Shown: positions 16,870-24,649 of the stretch, piece after piece
How positions within the stretch are numbered: position 1 is the stretch's first letter
Layout: every line of letters begins with the position of its first letter
Source of the DNA: Alphaproteobacteria bacterium
GTDB lineage: Bacteria; Pseudomonadota; Alphaproteobacteria; UBA2136; UBA6156
Direction: 5' to 3'
DNA: 44,825 nucleotides
Assembly: GCA_027483385.1 (NCBI GenBank)
Contig: JAIXUT010000105.1
Span: 1 to 44,825, forward strand
Notes under the pieces: model-generated
Seen by the model: the letters and a program-made list of their open reading frames with translations, nothing else
Databases searched by the model: none
Told to the model about the DNA's origin: nothing
Translations under genes and position numbers: made by a program

Positions 16870-17562
16870 ATGATTCCCCTCACCGATAACCACCCGACCC
16901 ACCATCGGCCCTACCTTACCTATGCGTTCATGGCTGCCTGTATCGGGTTTTTTGGCTTACAGGTCATCAGCCCCCTGGGTTTTGAGACCATTGTAGAAAT
17001 GTACGGCCTGATTCCAGGCTACACCGTAGGCGATGCCGTTGACCCCGATGCGCTTAATGCGGGCTGGTGGGGGGTGCTTAGCAGTATGTTTCTGCACGGC
17101 AGTGTGACGCACTTGGCAGGAAACATGCTGTTTTTATTTGTCTTTGGCGATAACATTGAAAACGCGCTGGTACGCAGTGCCGAACCGTTGGGTGGCCGCC
17201 TGCGTTACTTGCTATTTTACGGGCTGGGTGGTGCGGTGGCGGCATTGGGGCATGCATGGCTGGAACCTGCCAGCCTCATCCCGATGATTGGCGCCAGTGG
17301 GGCGATTTCCGCCGTACTGGGGGGCTACTTGGTGCTCTATCCACGCCAGCCCATTACGGTGGCGTTGCCCTATGTGGGGATTACCGAATTGCCTGCATAC
17401 GTGGTGCTGGGCAGCTGGTTTGGTTATCAGTTGCTGTATGGCATCGCCACCGATCCTGCCGACGCAGGCGTGGCCTTTTGGGCGCATATTTTTGGCTTTG
17501 TGGCCGGGGTAATACTAATTCTACCGCTGGGTGGCCGCAAGCGGCCAGCTTTATGGCGTTAA
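16870..17562 (+). CDS. Rhomboid-family intramembrane serine protease
   Basis: 230 residues with about six membrane segments. Family hallmarks: oxyanion-side HLAGNMLFLFVFG, catalytic Ser in GASGAISAVLGGYLVLYP, and catalytic His in AFWAHIFGFVAGVIL near the C terminus. It cleaves transmembrane helices in the inner membrane; the substrate is not evident. It starts 60 bp after dnaJ on the same strand and converges, with only 4 bp between stops, on the minus-strand gene at 17567. Confidence 0.92.
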   Translation: MIPLTDNHPTHHRPYLTYAFMAACIGFFGLQVISPLGFETIVEMYGLIPGYTVGDAVDPDALNAGWWGVLSSMFLHGSVTHLAGNMLFLFVFGDNIENALVRSAEPLGGRLRYLLFYGLGGAVAALGHAWLEPASLIPMIGASGAISAVLGGYLVLYPRQPITVALPYVGITELPAYVVLGSWFGYQLLYGIATDPADAGVAFWAHIFGFVAGVILILPLGGRKRPALWR

Positions 17563-17566
17563 TGAG

Positions 17567-18196
17567 TTAACGCGGACGAGCGATTGCCGAAGTGGGGGCT
17601 GATGAGGCTGGCCCCGCGCAAAAACTTTCAACGTAGCCAAGGGCTTGGCGTAGTTCAGCGCGGTTGGCGGTAAACAGTGGTAGGCCTTCCGCGCGCAGCG
17701 GGGCCAGATTGGGCCACACCCCTTGCGCGGCCTGCACCTGCGCCAATGCCGCCGCCAGCGTGAGCGGCACCAGGTTTTGCGTATTCCGCTGCGCCATACT
17801 TACTGCGGCAATATCGTTCACCATGCTCAGGGCCCGCACACAAATGGCCGCCTGAGTGGCGGGCATGCCGTTGCCTGGTGGATTGGCTGGTGGCACTTGG
17901 GCTGGCGGCGAGGGTGGAGCGCTTGGGCTTGGCACCGCCGCGGGTAGGGTAATTTGCAGTGGAAAGCTGCTATCGCTCACGGCAGTGAGGAGTGGCGGCA
18001 TGGCAGCCCGGGTGGGGGAAACCGATAGAATGGTGGGGGAAGTTAGCGCCACTGCGGGTATCCCCCGCGGCCCGGCGGGGGCTTGACTAGGAGTCAGGAT
18101 AATTTCACTGCTCCCTTGCTGAAAGCGCACGGGTGCGAGCAACAATGGGGCTACCAGCAAGGCCCAAAGCCAGTGACGCGTCGGGCAGTGGCGCAT
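17567..18196 (-). CDS. Hypothetical secreted Pro/Ala-rich protein
   Basis: About 209 residues from ATG 18196 (ATG 18205 is an alternative). A signal peptide (HWLWALLVAPLLLAP) is followed by a Pro/Ser/Ala-rich spacer (near 80-110) and a C-terminal part with two Cys residues (ICVRALSMV and SFCAG). I do not recognise a family. It lies just downstream of ihfB on the same strand and is probably cotranscribed. Base composition matches its neighbours. Confidence 0.6.
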   Translation of the reverse strand: MRHCPTRHWLWALLVAPLLLAPVRFQQGSSEIILTPSQAPAGPRGIPAVALTSPTILSVSPTRAAMPPLLTAVSDSSFPLQITLPAAVPSPSAPPSPPAQVPPANPPGNGMPATQAAICVRALSMVNDIAAVSMAQRNTQNLVPLTLAAALAQVQAAQGVWPNLAPLRAEGLPLFTANRAELRQALGYVESFCAGPASSAPTSAIARPR

Positions 18197-18208
18197 CGGG
18201 GCCACGAA

Positions 18209-18487
18209 CTACTTATTAACGCGAACGCGCAGTTCCTTGCCCGATTTAAAAAACGGCACCCGCTTGCTAGGCACATTGACTGCTGCACCAGTGCGGGGGT
18301 TGCGGCCCTTACGGGCGGCGCGGGCGCGTACACTAAAGGCGCCAAAACCGCGCAGTTCAATCCGCCCACCTTCTACCAGGGTGGTCGTAATCTCTTCAAA
18401 TACAGTATTCACCAACTTTTCCAGGTCGTCGGCGCGCAGGTCGGGGTGCTGATTGGCAAGTTTGGCCACGAGTTCCGATTTGGTCAT
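18209..18487 (-). CDS. ihfB: Integration host factor beta subunit (HU/IHF family)
   Basis: 92 residues. Starts [11 protein letters not shown], contains the beta-arm motif [20 protein letters not shown] and ends [13 protein letters not shown], all typical of IHF-beta. It bends DNA as a heterodimer with IHF-alpha and often assists sigma-54 promoters, which is relevant beside FlbD and the flgE promoter. A GGGGGA sequence lies about 8 bp before its ATG. Confidence 0.88.
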   Translation of the reverse strand: MTKSELVAKLANQHPDLRADDLEKLVNTVFEEITTTLVEGGRIELRGFGAFSVRARAARKGRNPRTGAAVNVPSKRVPFFKSGKELRVRVNK

Positions 18488-18799
18488 GATTATTCCCCCG
18501 TTATCTCTGTTCTTATAGCTGCCAAGTGCCCGAAATGCAAGGCCTTGGCAAGCCCTCCCGCGGTTTTTTGTTTAACCTTTAGTATTTATCGGGGCAAATT
18601 ATCTTCCTTGGCTTCACGTCCGATCAAGGTTGGCCAAAAAACCGCACCCCTCGGGTCAAGATGCAGCTTAAGTGTCGGGAATCGGCGCGAAGTGCTTGGC
18701 GACGGGCCAAGGCTGGGTTAGGTTTGGGCAACCTGTCAGGCGGGATTTGCGGCTATGCCCACAAGAAGCCATGACTAACAACAAGGCAAAGAACACGCG
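18488..18799. other. Gene-free spacer between ihfB and cheY
   Basis: This 312-bp divergent spacer must hold the promoters for ihfB (minus) and the cheYZBA operon (plus). I see no ORF with coding character and no RNA gene. A weak GG-N10-GC match (TTGGCC...CCGCA, near 18630-18645) is the nearest to a sigma-54 site but departs from consensus at several positions, so no promoter is called. Confidence 0.5.
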
Positions 18800-19183
18800 A
18801 TGGTTGACAAAAATATGCGAATCCTGGTGGTCGACGACGCCCTCACCATGCGGCGAATCGTCATCAACCTCTTGCGCCAGCTGGGCTTTACCAACATGAA
18901 TGAGGCCGATGACGGCACCACAGCTTGGGAAAAGTTACAAAGTGAAACCTTCGATTTAATCATTTCCGATTGGAATATGCCCAAAATGACCGGCATCGAT
19001 TTGCTGCGCAAAGTGCGGGCCGATGCCAAATATGGCCGCACACCTTTCATTATGGTCACGGCCGAGGGCAAGCGCGAGAACGTAATTACCGCAGTGCAGG
19101 CCGGGGTAAGCAATTATATTGTCAAGCCCTTTAACGCCGCGACCTTGAAGGAAAAGCTGGTGAAGGTTGTTGGTGATTTTTAG
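18800..19183 (+). CDS. cheY: Chemotaxis response regulator CheY
   Basis: 127 residues, a single receiver domain: acidic pair in VVDDALTMRRIV, phospho-acceptor Asp in IISDWNMPKMTG, switch Thr in IMVTAEGK, and Lys in YIVKPFN. Phospho-CheY binds FliM at the motor. First gene of cheY-cheZ-cheB-cheA. ATG 18815 (MRILVVDD) is an alternative start five residues later. Confidence 0.93.
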   Translation: MVDKNMRILVVDDALTMRRIVINLLRQLGFTNMNEADDGTTAWEKLQSETFDLIISDWNMPKMTGIDLLRKVRADAKYGRTPFIMVTAEGKRENVITAVQAGVSNYIVKPFNAATLKEKLVKVVGDF

Positions 19184-19222
19184 TTTTCGAAAAATTAAGG
19201 CGAACAGCAGAAAGCGCGCGGC

Positions 19223-19927
19223 ATGACAAATAAAATCAGTTTAATGGAGCGCATCGCGCTGTTGGAACAAACCCAGCAAGGCCAGATGATTCCCGCCGAG
19301 GAAGTCTGGAAGCTTCTTGATAGCGTCAAGGAAATGTTCGGCGAAAAGACCGACGGCGTGCATGGCCACAGCAGCGAGCTATACCGCGAATTGGGTGAGT
19401 TGGCCAAATTTATCAACAGCGCCAAAAAAGAATTGCAGGAAGTCAAGGCCAGCAATATTGCCGACGAGCACTTGCCCAACGCGACCAATCACCTGGACGC
19501 AATTGTTCAGATGACCGAGCAGGCTACGGGCCGAATTATGGATGAATGCGACCAAATCGGTAATTTTCATAACGACGTAAAAGAGCGGTTGTTATCGGCC
19601 GATCCCGCCATCGATCCGAATATTCTCATGGGGGTAGATGATGCGTTAAACCAAGCGCAAACCAGCGTGACCCATATTTTTGAGGCCTGTAACTTTCAAG
19701 ATATTACCGTGCAGCGCGTGCAAAAGGTGGTGAAGGCCTTGCAGGAAATTGAACGCCAGGTGCTGCGGATGGTGGTGGTGTTTGGGCTGGTGGAAAACCA
19801 GAGCAAGCTCGATGAAGCCACCCGCCAGGAACTGACCGAAGATGTGGCCTTGTTGCAAGGCCCGCAGCTGGCAGGTCAAGGCCTCGAGCAGGACGATATC
19901 GACGCTATTCTGGCCAAATTGTTATAG
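19223..19927 (+). CDS. cheZ: CheZ-family phosphatase of phospho-CheY
   Basis: 234 residues, largely helical. The CheZ core motif is visible: helix with TGRIMDECD, then EACNFQDITVQRVQKVVKAL, whose Gln is the catalytic residue that orients water for CheY dephosphorylation. The last residues (QDDIDAILAKLL) form the amphipathic CheY-binding tail seen in CheZ proteins. It lies 40 bp after cheY and 9 bp before cheB. Confidence 0.88.
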   Translation: MTNKISLMERIALLEQTQQGQMIPAEEVWKLLDSVKEMFGEKTDGVHGHSSELYRELGELAKFINSAKKELQEVKASNIADEHLPNATNHLDAIVQMTEQATGRIMDECDQIGNFHNDVKERLLSADPAIDPNILMGVDDALNQAQTSVTHIFEACNFQDITVQRVQKVVKALQEIERQVLRMVVVFGLVENQSKLDEATRQELTEDVALLQGPQLAGQGLEQDDIDAILAKLL

Positions 19928-19936
19928 TTAAAAAAT

Positions 19937-20980
19937 ATGGCGAACCCAATCCGCGTTCTGGTGGTTGATGACAGCACCTTCATGCGCGGTGCGCTGGTGC
20001 GGATGATTGAAAAAGATTCTCGCTTTAAAGTGGTTGATATTGCCGTGAACGGTGAAGAAGGCGTGAAAAAGGCCGCCGAATTAAAGCCTGACGTGATTAC
20101 CATGGATATCGAAATGCCTGTCATGAACGGTATCGATGCCTTGCAGGCCATCATGCGCACCAACAAAACACCGGTGGTGATGGTCAGCACATTAACCGAA
20201 GCAGGCGCCGCAATAACCTTAAAGGCGCTGGAACTTGGCGCGGTGGATTTTATTCCCAAATCGCTCAGCGACAAAGACAAAAACATTTTTAAGGGTGCCG
20301 AGGAAATTCATGCCAAGCTGGCCGCCGCCGCAGGGGTGACCAACGGGCGGGCCGATAAAGTGGCAGCGTTGCCCAAAACTTCTGTACCAAGCATTGCGCC
20401 CAGCACCATCAGCCGCGTGAATGCCCGGGTGGTACTGATTGGATCCTCTACGGGCGGGCCTAAAGCGCTGCAAGTGCTGCTTTCTCAGCTGCCCAACAAT
20501 CTGCCCGTGCCGGTGGTGATTGCTCAGCACATGCCGCCCGATTTTACTCTGGCACTGGCCAAACGGCTGGATGAATCTACGCCCCCTGCGGTGGTGGAAG
20601 CCAAAGCTGGTGACGTGTTGTTGCCAGGGAAAATCTACATTGCCCCCGGCGGTAAGCATTTGCGCCTGACCCCTACCGGAATCACAATTGACGATGACAA
20701 GGGCGAAAGCCCCTACAAGCCGAGCGTGGACGTGTTGGCCGAAAGCGCACGGCTGCTGTTTAACAAGCAAGTGCTGGCCGTAATGCTGACGGGCATGGGC
20801 GCCGATGGCGCCAAGGAATATAAAAAGTTGAAGGATTTAGGCGCCTATATCATCGCCCAAGACCAAACCAGCAGCGTGGTGTACGGCATGCCCAAAGCGG
20901 TGGCGGAACTTGGCGGTGTGAACGAAGTTCTGGCGCTCGATAAAATTGGCCCACGGGTGCGCAGCTTGTTGGGTGTTTAG
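19937..20980 (+). CDS. cheB: Chemotaxis protein-glutamate methylesterase CheB
   Basis: 347 residues. Receiver domain (1-120) with VVDDSTFMRG, phosphosite Asp in ITMDIEMPVMNG and PKSLSDKD, a short linker, then the methylesterase domain with catalytic Ser in IGSSTGGPKAL, His in VIAQHMPPDF and Asp in MLTGMGADGAKE. It removes methyl groups from chemoreceptors for adaptation. No cheR methyltransferase gene is in the window. It ends 148 bp before cheA. Confidence 0.95.
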   Translation: MANPIRVLVVDDSTFMRGALVRMIEKDSRFKVVDIAVNGEEGVKKAAELKPDVITMDIEMPVMNGIDALQAIMRTNKTPVVMVSTLTEAGAAITLKALELGAVDFIPKSLSDKDKNIFKGAEEIHAKLAAAAGVTNGRADKVAALPKTSVPSIAPSTISRVNARVVLIGSSTGGPKALQVLLSQLPNNLPVPVVIAQHMPPDFTLALAKRLDESTPPAVVEAKAGDVLLPGKIYIAPGGKHLRLTPTGITIDDDKGESPYKPSVDVLAESARLLFNKQVLAVMLTGMGADGAKEYKKLKDLGAYIIAQDQTSSVVYGMPKAVAELGGVNEVLALDKIGPRVRSLLGV

Positions 20981-21065
20981 CCCAAAAACCCAGCCCATTG
21001 GTGCGATGAATGTGGCCAAGGCGGCCCAAGGCTGCGATTATTTTGCAGCCGCGAGAGGCATCGGG

Positions 21066-21095
21066 CTGACAAATTACTCATATTCACGCTAGAGT
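21066..21095 (+). promoter_or_regulatory. Possible promoter upstream of cheA
   Basis: CTGACA (21066-21071), an 18-bp spacer and TAGAGT (21090-21095) in the 148-bp gap between cheB and cheA. Each hexamer differs from consensus, so support is moderate at best. The gap also holds a 6-bp hairpin (GGCTGC/GCAGCC, 21030-21050). Confidence 0.3.
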
Positions 21096-21128
21096 TTAAC
21101 AAAACAAACCCACCAAGGGGTAAGCCTG

Positions 21129-23345
21129 ATGAGCGATATGGATATGGCTGGCGATGAAATGCAGGAAATCCTGCAGGAATTCTTTACCGAGGCCGATGAA
21201 AACCTCGATACGCTGGAGCAAGATTTAATTAAGCTGGAAGCCCTGAGCGCCGAAGGCGTGGGTGGTACTGATAAGGAAACTGTCGACCGCATTTTCCGCA
21301 TGCTGCACACGCTAAAGGGCGGTGCGGGGTTTTTGGGGCTGGAAAAAATTGCCAAGCTGGCCCATGCGGGTGAAAATCTGCTCGATGAAGTGCGCAACGG
21401 CAAGGTGCAAATCGATAAACCCGTGATGGACGCCCTGCTGCTGACCATCGATGGCCTCAAGCAGCTGCTGAATTGCCAGAAAAACGGCGAAGACGACAGT
21501 GAGGTCGATTTTACCGAACTGCGCGCGAGCCTGGAAGCCTTGGCCAAAGGCGAGGCGCCTGCCACAGCCCCTGCGGCCGCACCTGCGCCCATCGCCACAG
21601 TGGCGCCAGCTGCCGCCAAGCCAACGGCTGTGGCTGGCCCAATGGTGAATGAAGAACTGCTGGCCAGCGTGCTGAGTGATACCACCCTCGACCCTTCCCG
21701 CGATAAAGAAGCTACCCCGCCAGCAGGGCCCCCAGCAGAGATAATGATTAACGAGGATTTGTTGGCGAGTGTTCTGAATGATGAGACGCTCGACCCCAGC
21801 AAGGATAAAGAAGCTTTACCCGCAGGCCCAATGGTGAATGCCGAGTTGCTGGCCAGTGTGCTGAACGATACTACGCTCGACCCCTCCCGCGATAAAGGCG
21901 AGGAAGGTGCAATTCCAGCCCAAGCGCCAACAATACCTGCACCAACGCTGAAGCAGCCGCCCGCCACCGACCAACGCAAGGCTGGCGAGGATCGCCGGCA
22001 AGCCCCCCGCCGTAACGAGGAAGGCGGTACAGAAACCATTCGGGTGGAAACGGCCCGGCTGGATAAGGTGATGAACCTGGTCGGCGAATTGGTGTTGGCC
22101 CGCAATACCCTGATGCGGCAGCTTAACTTGCCCGAAGCCAAAAAGGCGCTGGAAAAACTTGAAAATGCGCCGATGATTTACGGCACGATCGAGCAATTCA
22201 GCCGCGTGACCCAAGATATCCAGATGAGCGTGTTAAGCACCCGCATGCAGCCCATTAAAAAAGTCTTTGATAAAATTCCCCGCCAAGTGCGCGAGCTGAA
22301 AACCCAGCTGGCCAAGGAAGTGAACCTGATGGTTGAGGGTGAGATGACGGAAGTCGATAAGACGTTAGTCGAAGAACTGGCCGACCCGATGGTGCACATG
22401 ATTCGCAATGCGCTCGACCACGGTTTGGAAGGCCCCGCCGAGCGCGAAGCGGCTGGCAAACACCCGGAAGGTACCCTGATGGTGCGCGCCTTTTACGAAG
22501 GCAATAACGTGGTCATTCAGGTGCAAGAAGATGGCCGTGGTATCGACCCTGAAAAAATCAAAAAAATTGCCCTTAAAAAAGGCGTAATCACCGAAACCGC
22601 CGCCGCCGCGATGACCGATGCCGAAGCAATTCGGCTGATTATGGCGCCGGGCTTTTCCACCGCCGAAACCATTACCGATGTGAGTGGCCGTGGGGTGGGG
22701 ATGGACGTGGTGAACACGAAAATTAACAACCTGCAGGGCAGCATTGAAATCCGTAGCGAGCTGGGCCTTGGTACCTGTTTTAGCATCTATATGCCGCTGA
22801 CCTTGGCGATTGTGAATGCATTAATTGTGGGGAGTAATGCGGAAGGGTTTGCCATCCCGATTGGGGATATTGCCGAAGTGATTAAATACCGCGGTGAGGG
22901 GCTGCACAAGGTAAACGAACAGGATATTATTGAACTGCGCGGCGAGCCGCTGCCGCTTTACTACTTGGCCAAATTAACCCGCGATGGTTACCTCCCCATG
23001 GCGCGGCAACTAAAGACGACCGACCAAAACTTTGCCTTAGCACCTTCAGAAAATCTGTCGCTCGACGACCTCGACCGCGTGACCCGGGTTCACGCACCCG
23101 AAGGGTTAGGCAAGGCCAACCCCGACAGCGCCTTTGTGGTGGTGGTGCGCGACGGCAGCAACGCGTTGGGGTTGGTTGTCGATGAACTGCTCGGTCAGGA
23201 AGAGGTGGTGGTGAAGCCTGTCACCCAGATGTTCGAATTCCATAAGGCCATCAGTGGTGCCACCATCACGGGCGACGGCAAGGTGCACATGATTTTGGAC
23301 GTGCCAACGATGCTGAAAGATTTATCGGGCAGCATCGCCCGCTAG
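21129..23345 (+). CDS. cheA: Chemotaxis histidine kinase CheA with a repeat-containing linker in place of P2
   Basis: 738 residues. P1 Hpt domain with phospho-accepting His60 in MLHTLKGGAGFLGL; then an Ala/Pro-rich linker (150-300) with three tandem copies of a 23-residue unit (172-194, 206-228, 235-257) instead of a recognisable P2 CheY-binding domain; P3 dimerisation (RVETARLDKVMNLVGELVLARN region is the start, near 300); P4 kinase with MIRNALDHGLE, DGRGID and SGRGVGMDVV; P5 CheW-like domain from about 560 with an insertion of roughly 45 residues before VVVVRDGSNALGLVVDEL. It phosphorylates CheY and CheB in receptor arrays. AAGGGG lies 8 bp before the ATG. Confidence 0.95.
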   Translation: MSDMDMAGDEMQEILQEFFTEADENLDTLEQDLIKLEALSAEGVGGTDKETVDRIFRMLHTLKGGAGFLGLEKIAKLAHAGENLLDEVRNGKVQIDKPVMDALLLTIDGLKQLLNCQKNGEDDSEVDFTELRASLEALAKGEAPATAPAAAPAPIATVAPAAAKPTAVAGPMVNEELLASVLSDTTLDPSRDKEATPPAGPPAEIMINEDLLASVLNDETLDPSKDKEALPAGPMVNAELLASVLNDTTLDPSRDKGEEGAIPAQAPTIPAPTLKQPPATDQRKAGEDRRQAPRRNEEGGTETIRVETARLDKVMNLVGELVLARNTLMRQLNLPEAKKALEKLENAPMIYGTIEQFSRVTQDIQMSVLSTRMQPIKKVFDKIPRQVRELKTQLAKEVNLMVEGEMTEVDKTLVEELADPMVHMIRNALDHGLEGPAEREAAGKHPEGTLMVRAFYEGNNVVIQVQEDGRGIDPEKIKKIALKKGVITETAAAAMTDAEAIRLIMAPGFSTAETITDVSGRGVGMDVVNTKINNLQGSIEIRSELGLGTCFSIYMPLTLAIVNALIVGSNAEGFAIPIGDIAEVIKYRGEGLHKVNEQDIIELRGEPLPLYYLAKLTRDGYLPMARQLKTTDQNFALAPSENLSLDDLDRVTRVHAPEGLGKANPDSAFVVVVRDGSNALGLVVDELLGQEEVVVKPVTQMFEFHKAISGATITGDGKVHMILDVPTMLKDLSGSIAR
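21636..21899 (+). repeat. Three tandem coding repeats in the CheA linker
   Basis: Units at 21642-21710, 21744-21812 and 21831-21899 encode MVNEELLASVLSDTTLDP..., MINEDLLASVLNDETLDP... and MVNAELLASVLNDTTLDP..., each followed by S(R/K)DK. Units 1 and 3 also share the preceding GP. The DNA has diverged by synonymous changes (for example unit 2 uses ttg gcg agt gtt against ctg gcc agc gtg), so the protein repeat looks maintained rather than newly duplicated. Spacing between units is 34 and 29 residues. Confidence 0.9.
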
Positions 23346-23354
23346 GTAAAGGCG

Positions 23355-24008
23355 ATGACCACCACCATGAACCTGCTGTCGGCGCGCTCTCCTGCCCGCG
23401 CCGATGGCCTGCCGATGTTGCTGGTGGCGGTGAACTTGCTGCTGCTCAGTTTTTTTGTGCTGCTGAATGCGATGTCGGCCCAACCAACCAGCAAGGAAGA
23501 AAAGCACGCCGATGACGTGCTGGCCCGCGTGCGCGAGGGCTACGACCAACAGGCCCCAAAACATACCAACCAAGGCAATGCCTTGCCGCAAGCGCCTGTC
23601 ACCAGCTGGGCCGAAGCCATGACCAGCAAAGTACAGGGCGTGATGACCAACCGCGTGCAACTGCAAACCGAAGTTTTGGAAGCCGATGCCTCCAGGGTGG
23701 TGGTGCGGCTGCCCATGGAAGCCTTGTTTGCAGGCCCCGAACTGATTGGCGCTGAGCTGGTGAAATCCCTCATGCTGGCCACGCAAGGCGCAAGGCTGGA
23801 ATGGCAACTGGCGGGGAACACAGTGGCGGCTGTCTCTCAAGGAGCGGCGCTGGGGGCAATCACGGGTGGTATTGCACTGATGGCAGGCCCACCTGAAATG
23901 CGCATCATTCTAACACCTGCACCCACCAGTGCGCCAAGCCTGGGCGGCAGCTTAAGCCCGCTGACGAATGCCCCGGGCGTGCAGGTGCAAGGCCAGTCGC
24001 GCCCATGA
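23355..24008 (+). CDS. MotB-like membrane protein lacking the ion-binding Asp (first of a pair)
   Basis: 217 residues. A single N-terminal membrane helix (21-43, with LLLLSFFVLLNAM) aligns with the MotB helix of the next gene through the shared L-L-x-FFVL block, but the position of the ion-binding Asp is Ala25 here, with Asn27 two residues on. The rest is predicted periplasmic, has no recognisable OmpA peptidoglycan-binding motif and ends in a Pro/Ser-rich tail. It starts 9 bp after cheA and overlaps the next gene by 4 bp (ATGA). Probably a stator or stator-associated protein; a role cannot be fixed from sequence. Confidence 0.65.
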   Translation: MTTTMNLLSARSPARADGLPMLLVAVNLLLLSFFVLLNAMSAQPTSKEEKHADDVLARVREGYDQQAPKHTNQGNALPQAPVTSWAEAMTSKVQGVMTNRVQLQTEVLEADASRVVVRLPMEALFAGPELIGAELVKSLMLATQGARLEWQLAGNTVAAVSQGAALGAITGGIALMAGPPEMRIILTPAPTSAPSLGGSLSPLTNAPGVQVQGQSRP

Positions 24009-24649
24009 CCCGCGTCCGTTTGCGCACCAGCGCCATGCAGGCCTTGCAGGCCCCACGGCAAAAAATCCCTGAACAAGCCTGGATGCTGACCTTTGCCGAC
24101 CTCACCAGCCTGTTGTTGTGCTTTTTTGTGCTGTTCTATGCCACCCAAACGATTGATAAACCCCGTTGGCAAACCCTGGTGGGCAGCTTTGCCGCCAGCT
24201 TCGCGCCGCGGACCTTGGCAGTAAGTTTAACCCCCAGCGGCCAGGGCAACGCAATGCCAGTGGTCGCCACCCGCCGCAGTGTGGCGTATCTCGATAACAT
24301 TCTGCGCCAGCGCCTGCAAAACGATACCGCCTGGAATGGGCTGGTGGGTTTTGAAGTGCCAGAAGTGCAGGAATACCAGTATGTCTTGCCAAGCAGCCTC
24401 ACCAACCCGGCCGACCCTACCACCCGTGCGGCCTGGCAGCGCTTGGGTGCAGTGGTGTTTAACTGGCGCACCCCCGTGGCCGTGCGGGTGGTGGTGCCAG
24501 TTGGTGGCAATTGGGGCGCCGCCAGCAGCCGTGCGTGGGCGCTTGCCGAATTGGCACGCAAGGGCGGTGGCCGCGTGACAGCCGAAGTGGTGCGTGGCAA
24601 CGTAGGCCAAACAGAACAAACCTTATGGATTATGTACGGCGCCAATTAA
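24005..24649 (+). CDS. MotB-like flagellar stator protein with degenerate OmpA domain (second of a pair)
   Basis: 214 residues. The helix 26-46 carries the MotB/PomB signature WMLTFADLTSLLLCFFVL with the ion-binding Asp at residue 32. The C-terminal part looks like a decayed OmpA-like peptidoglycan-binding fold: a strand (VAVRVVVPVGG) followed by the SSRAWALAELARKGG helix, in which the usual Asp of the HTD motif is missing while the SxxRA motif remains. MotB normally couples ion flow through MotA/MotB to rotor torque and anchors the stator to the wall. No motA is present in the window. It overlaps the TPR gene by 25 bp. Confidence 0.75.
   Translation: MTRVRLRTSAMQALQAPRQKIPEQAWMLTFADLTSLLLCFFVLFYATQTIDKPRWQTLVGSFAASFAPRTLAVSLTPSGQGNAMPVVATRRSVAYLDNILRQRLQNDTAWNGLVGFEVPEVQEYQYVLPSSLTNPADPTTRAAWQRLGAVVFNWRTPVAVRVVVPVGGNWGAASSRAWALAELARKGGGRVTAEVVRGNVGQTEQTLWIMYGAN

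Noticed and set aside
15622-16905. 427-residue antisense ORF over dnaJ
   Set aside because: Shadow of dnaJ; low-complexity translation with no recognisable motif.
18630-18645. Possible sigma-54 site before cheY (TTGGCC...CCGCA)
   Set aside because: Spacing is right but the -24 and -12 elements both deviate; too weak to report as a promoter.
21089-22141. 350-residue antisense ORF in cheA
   Set aside because: Ser/Ala-rich shadow created by the cheA codon pattern and its linker repeats.
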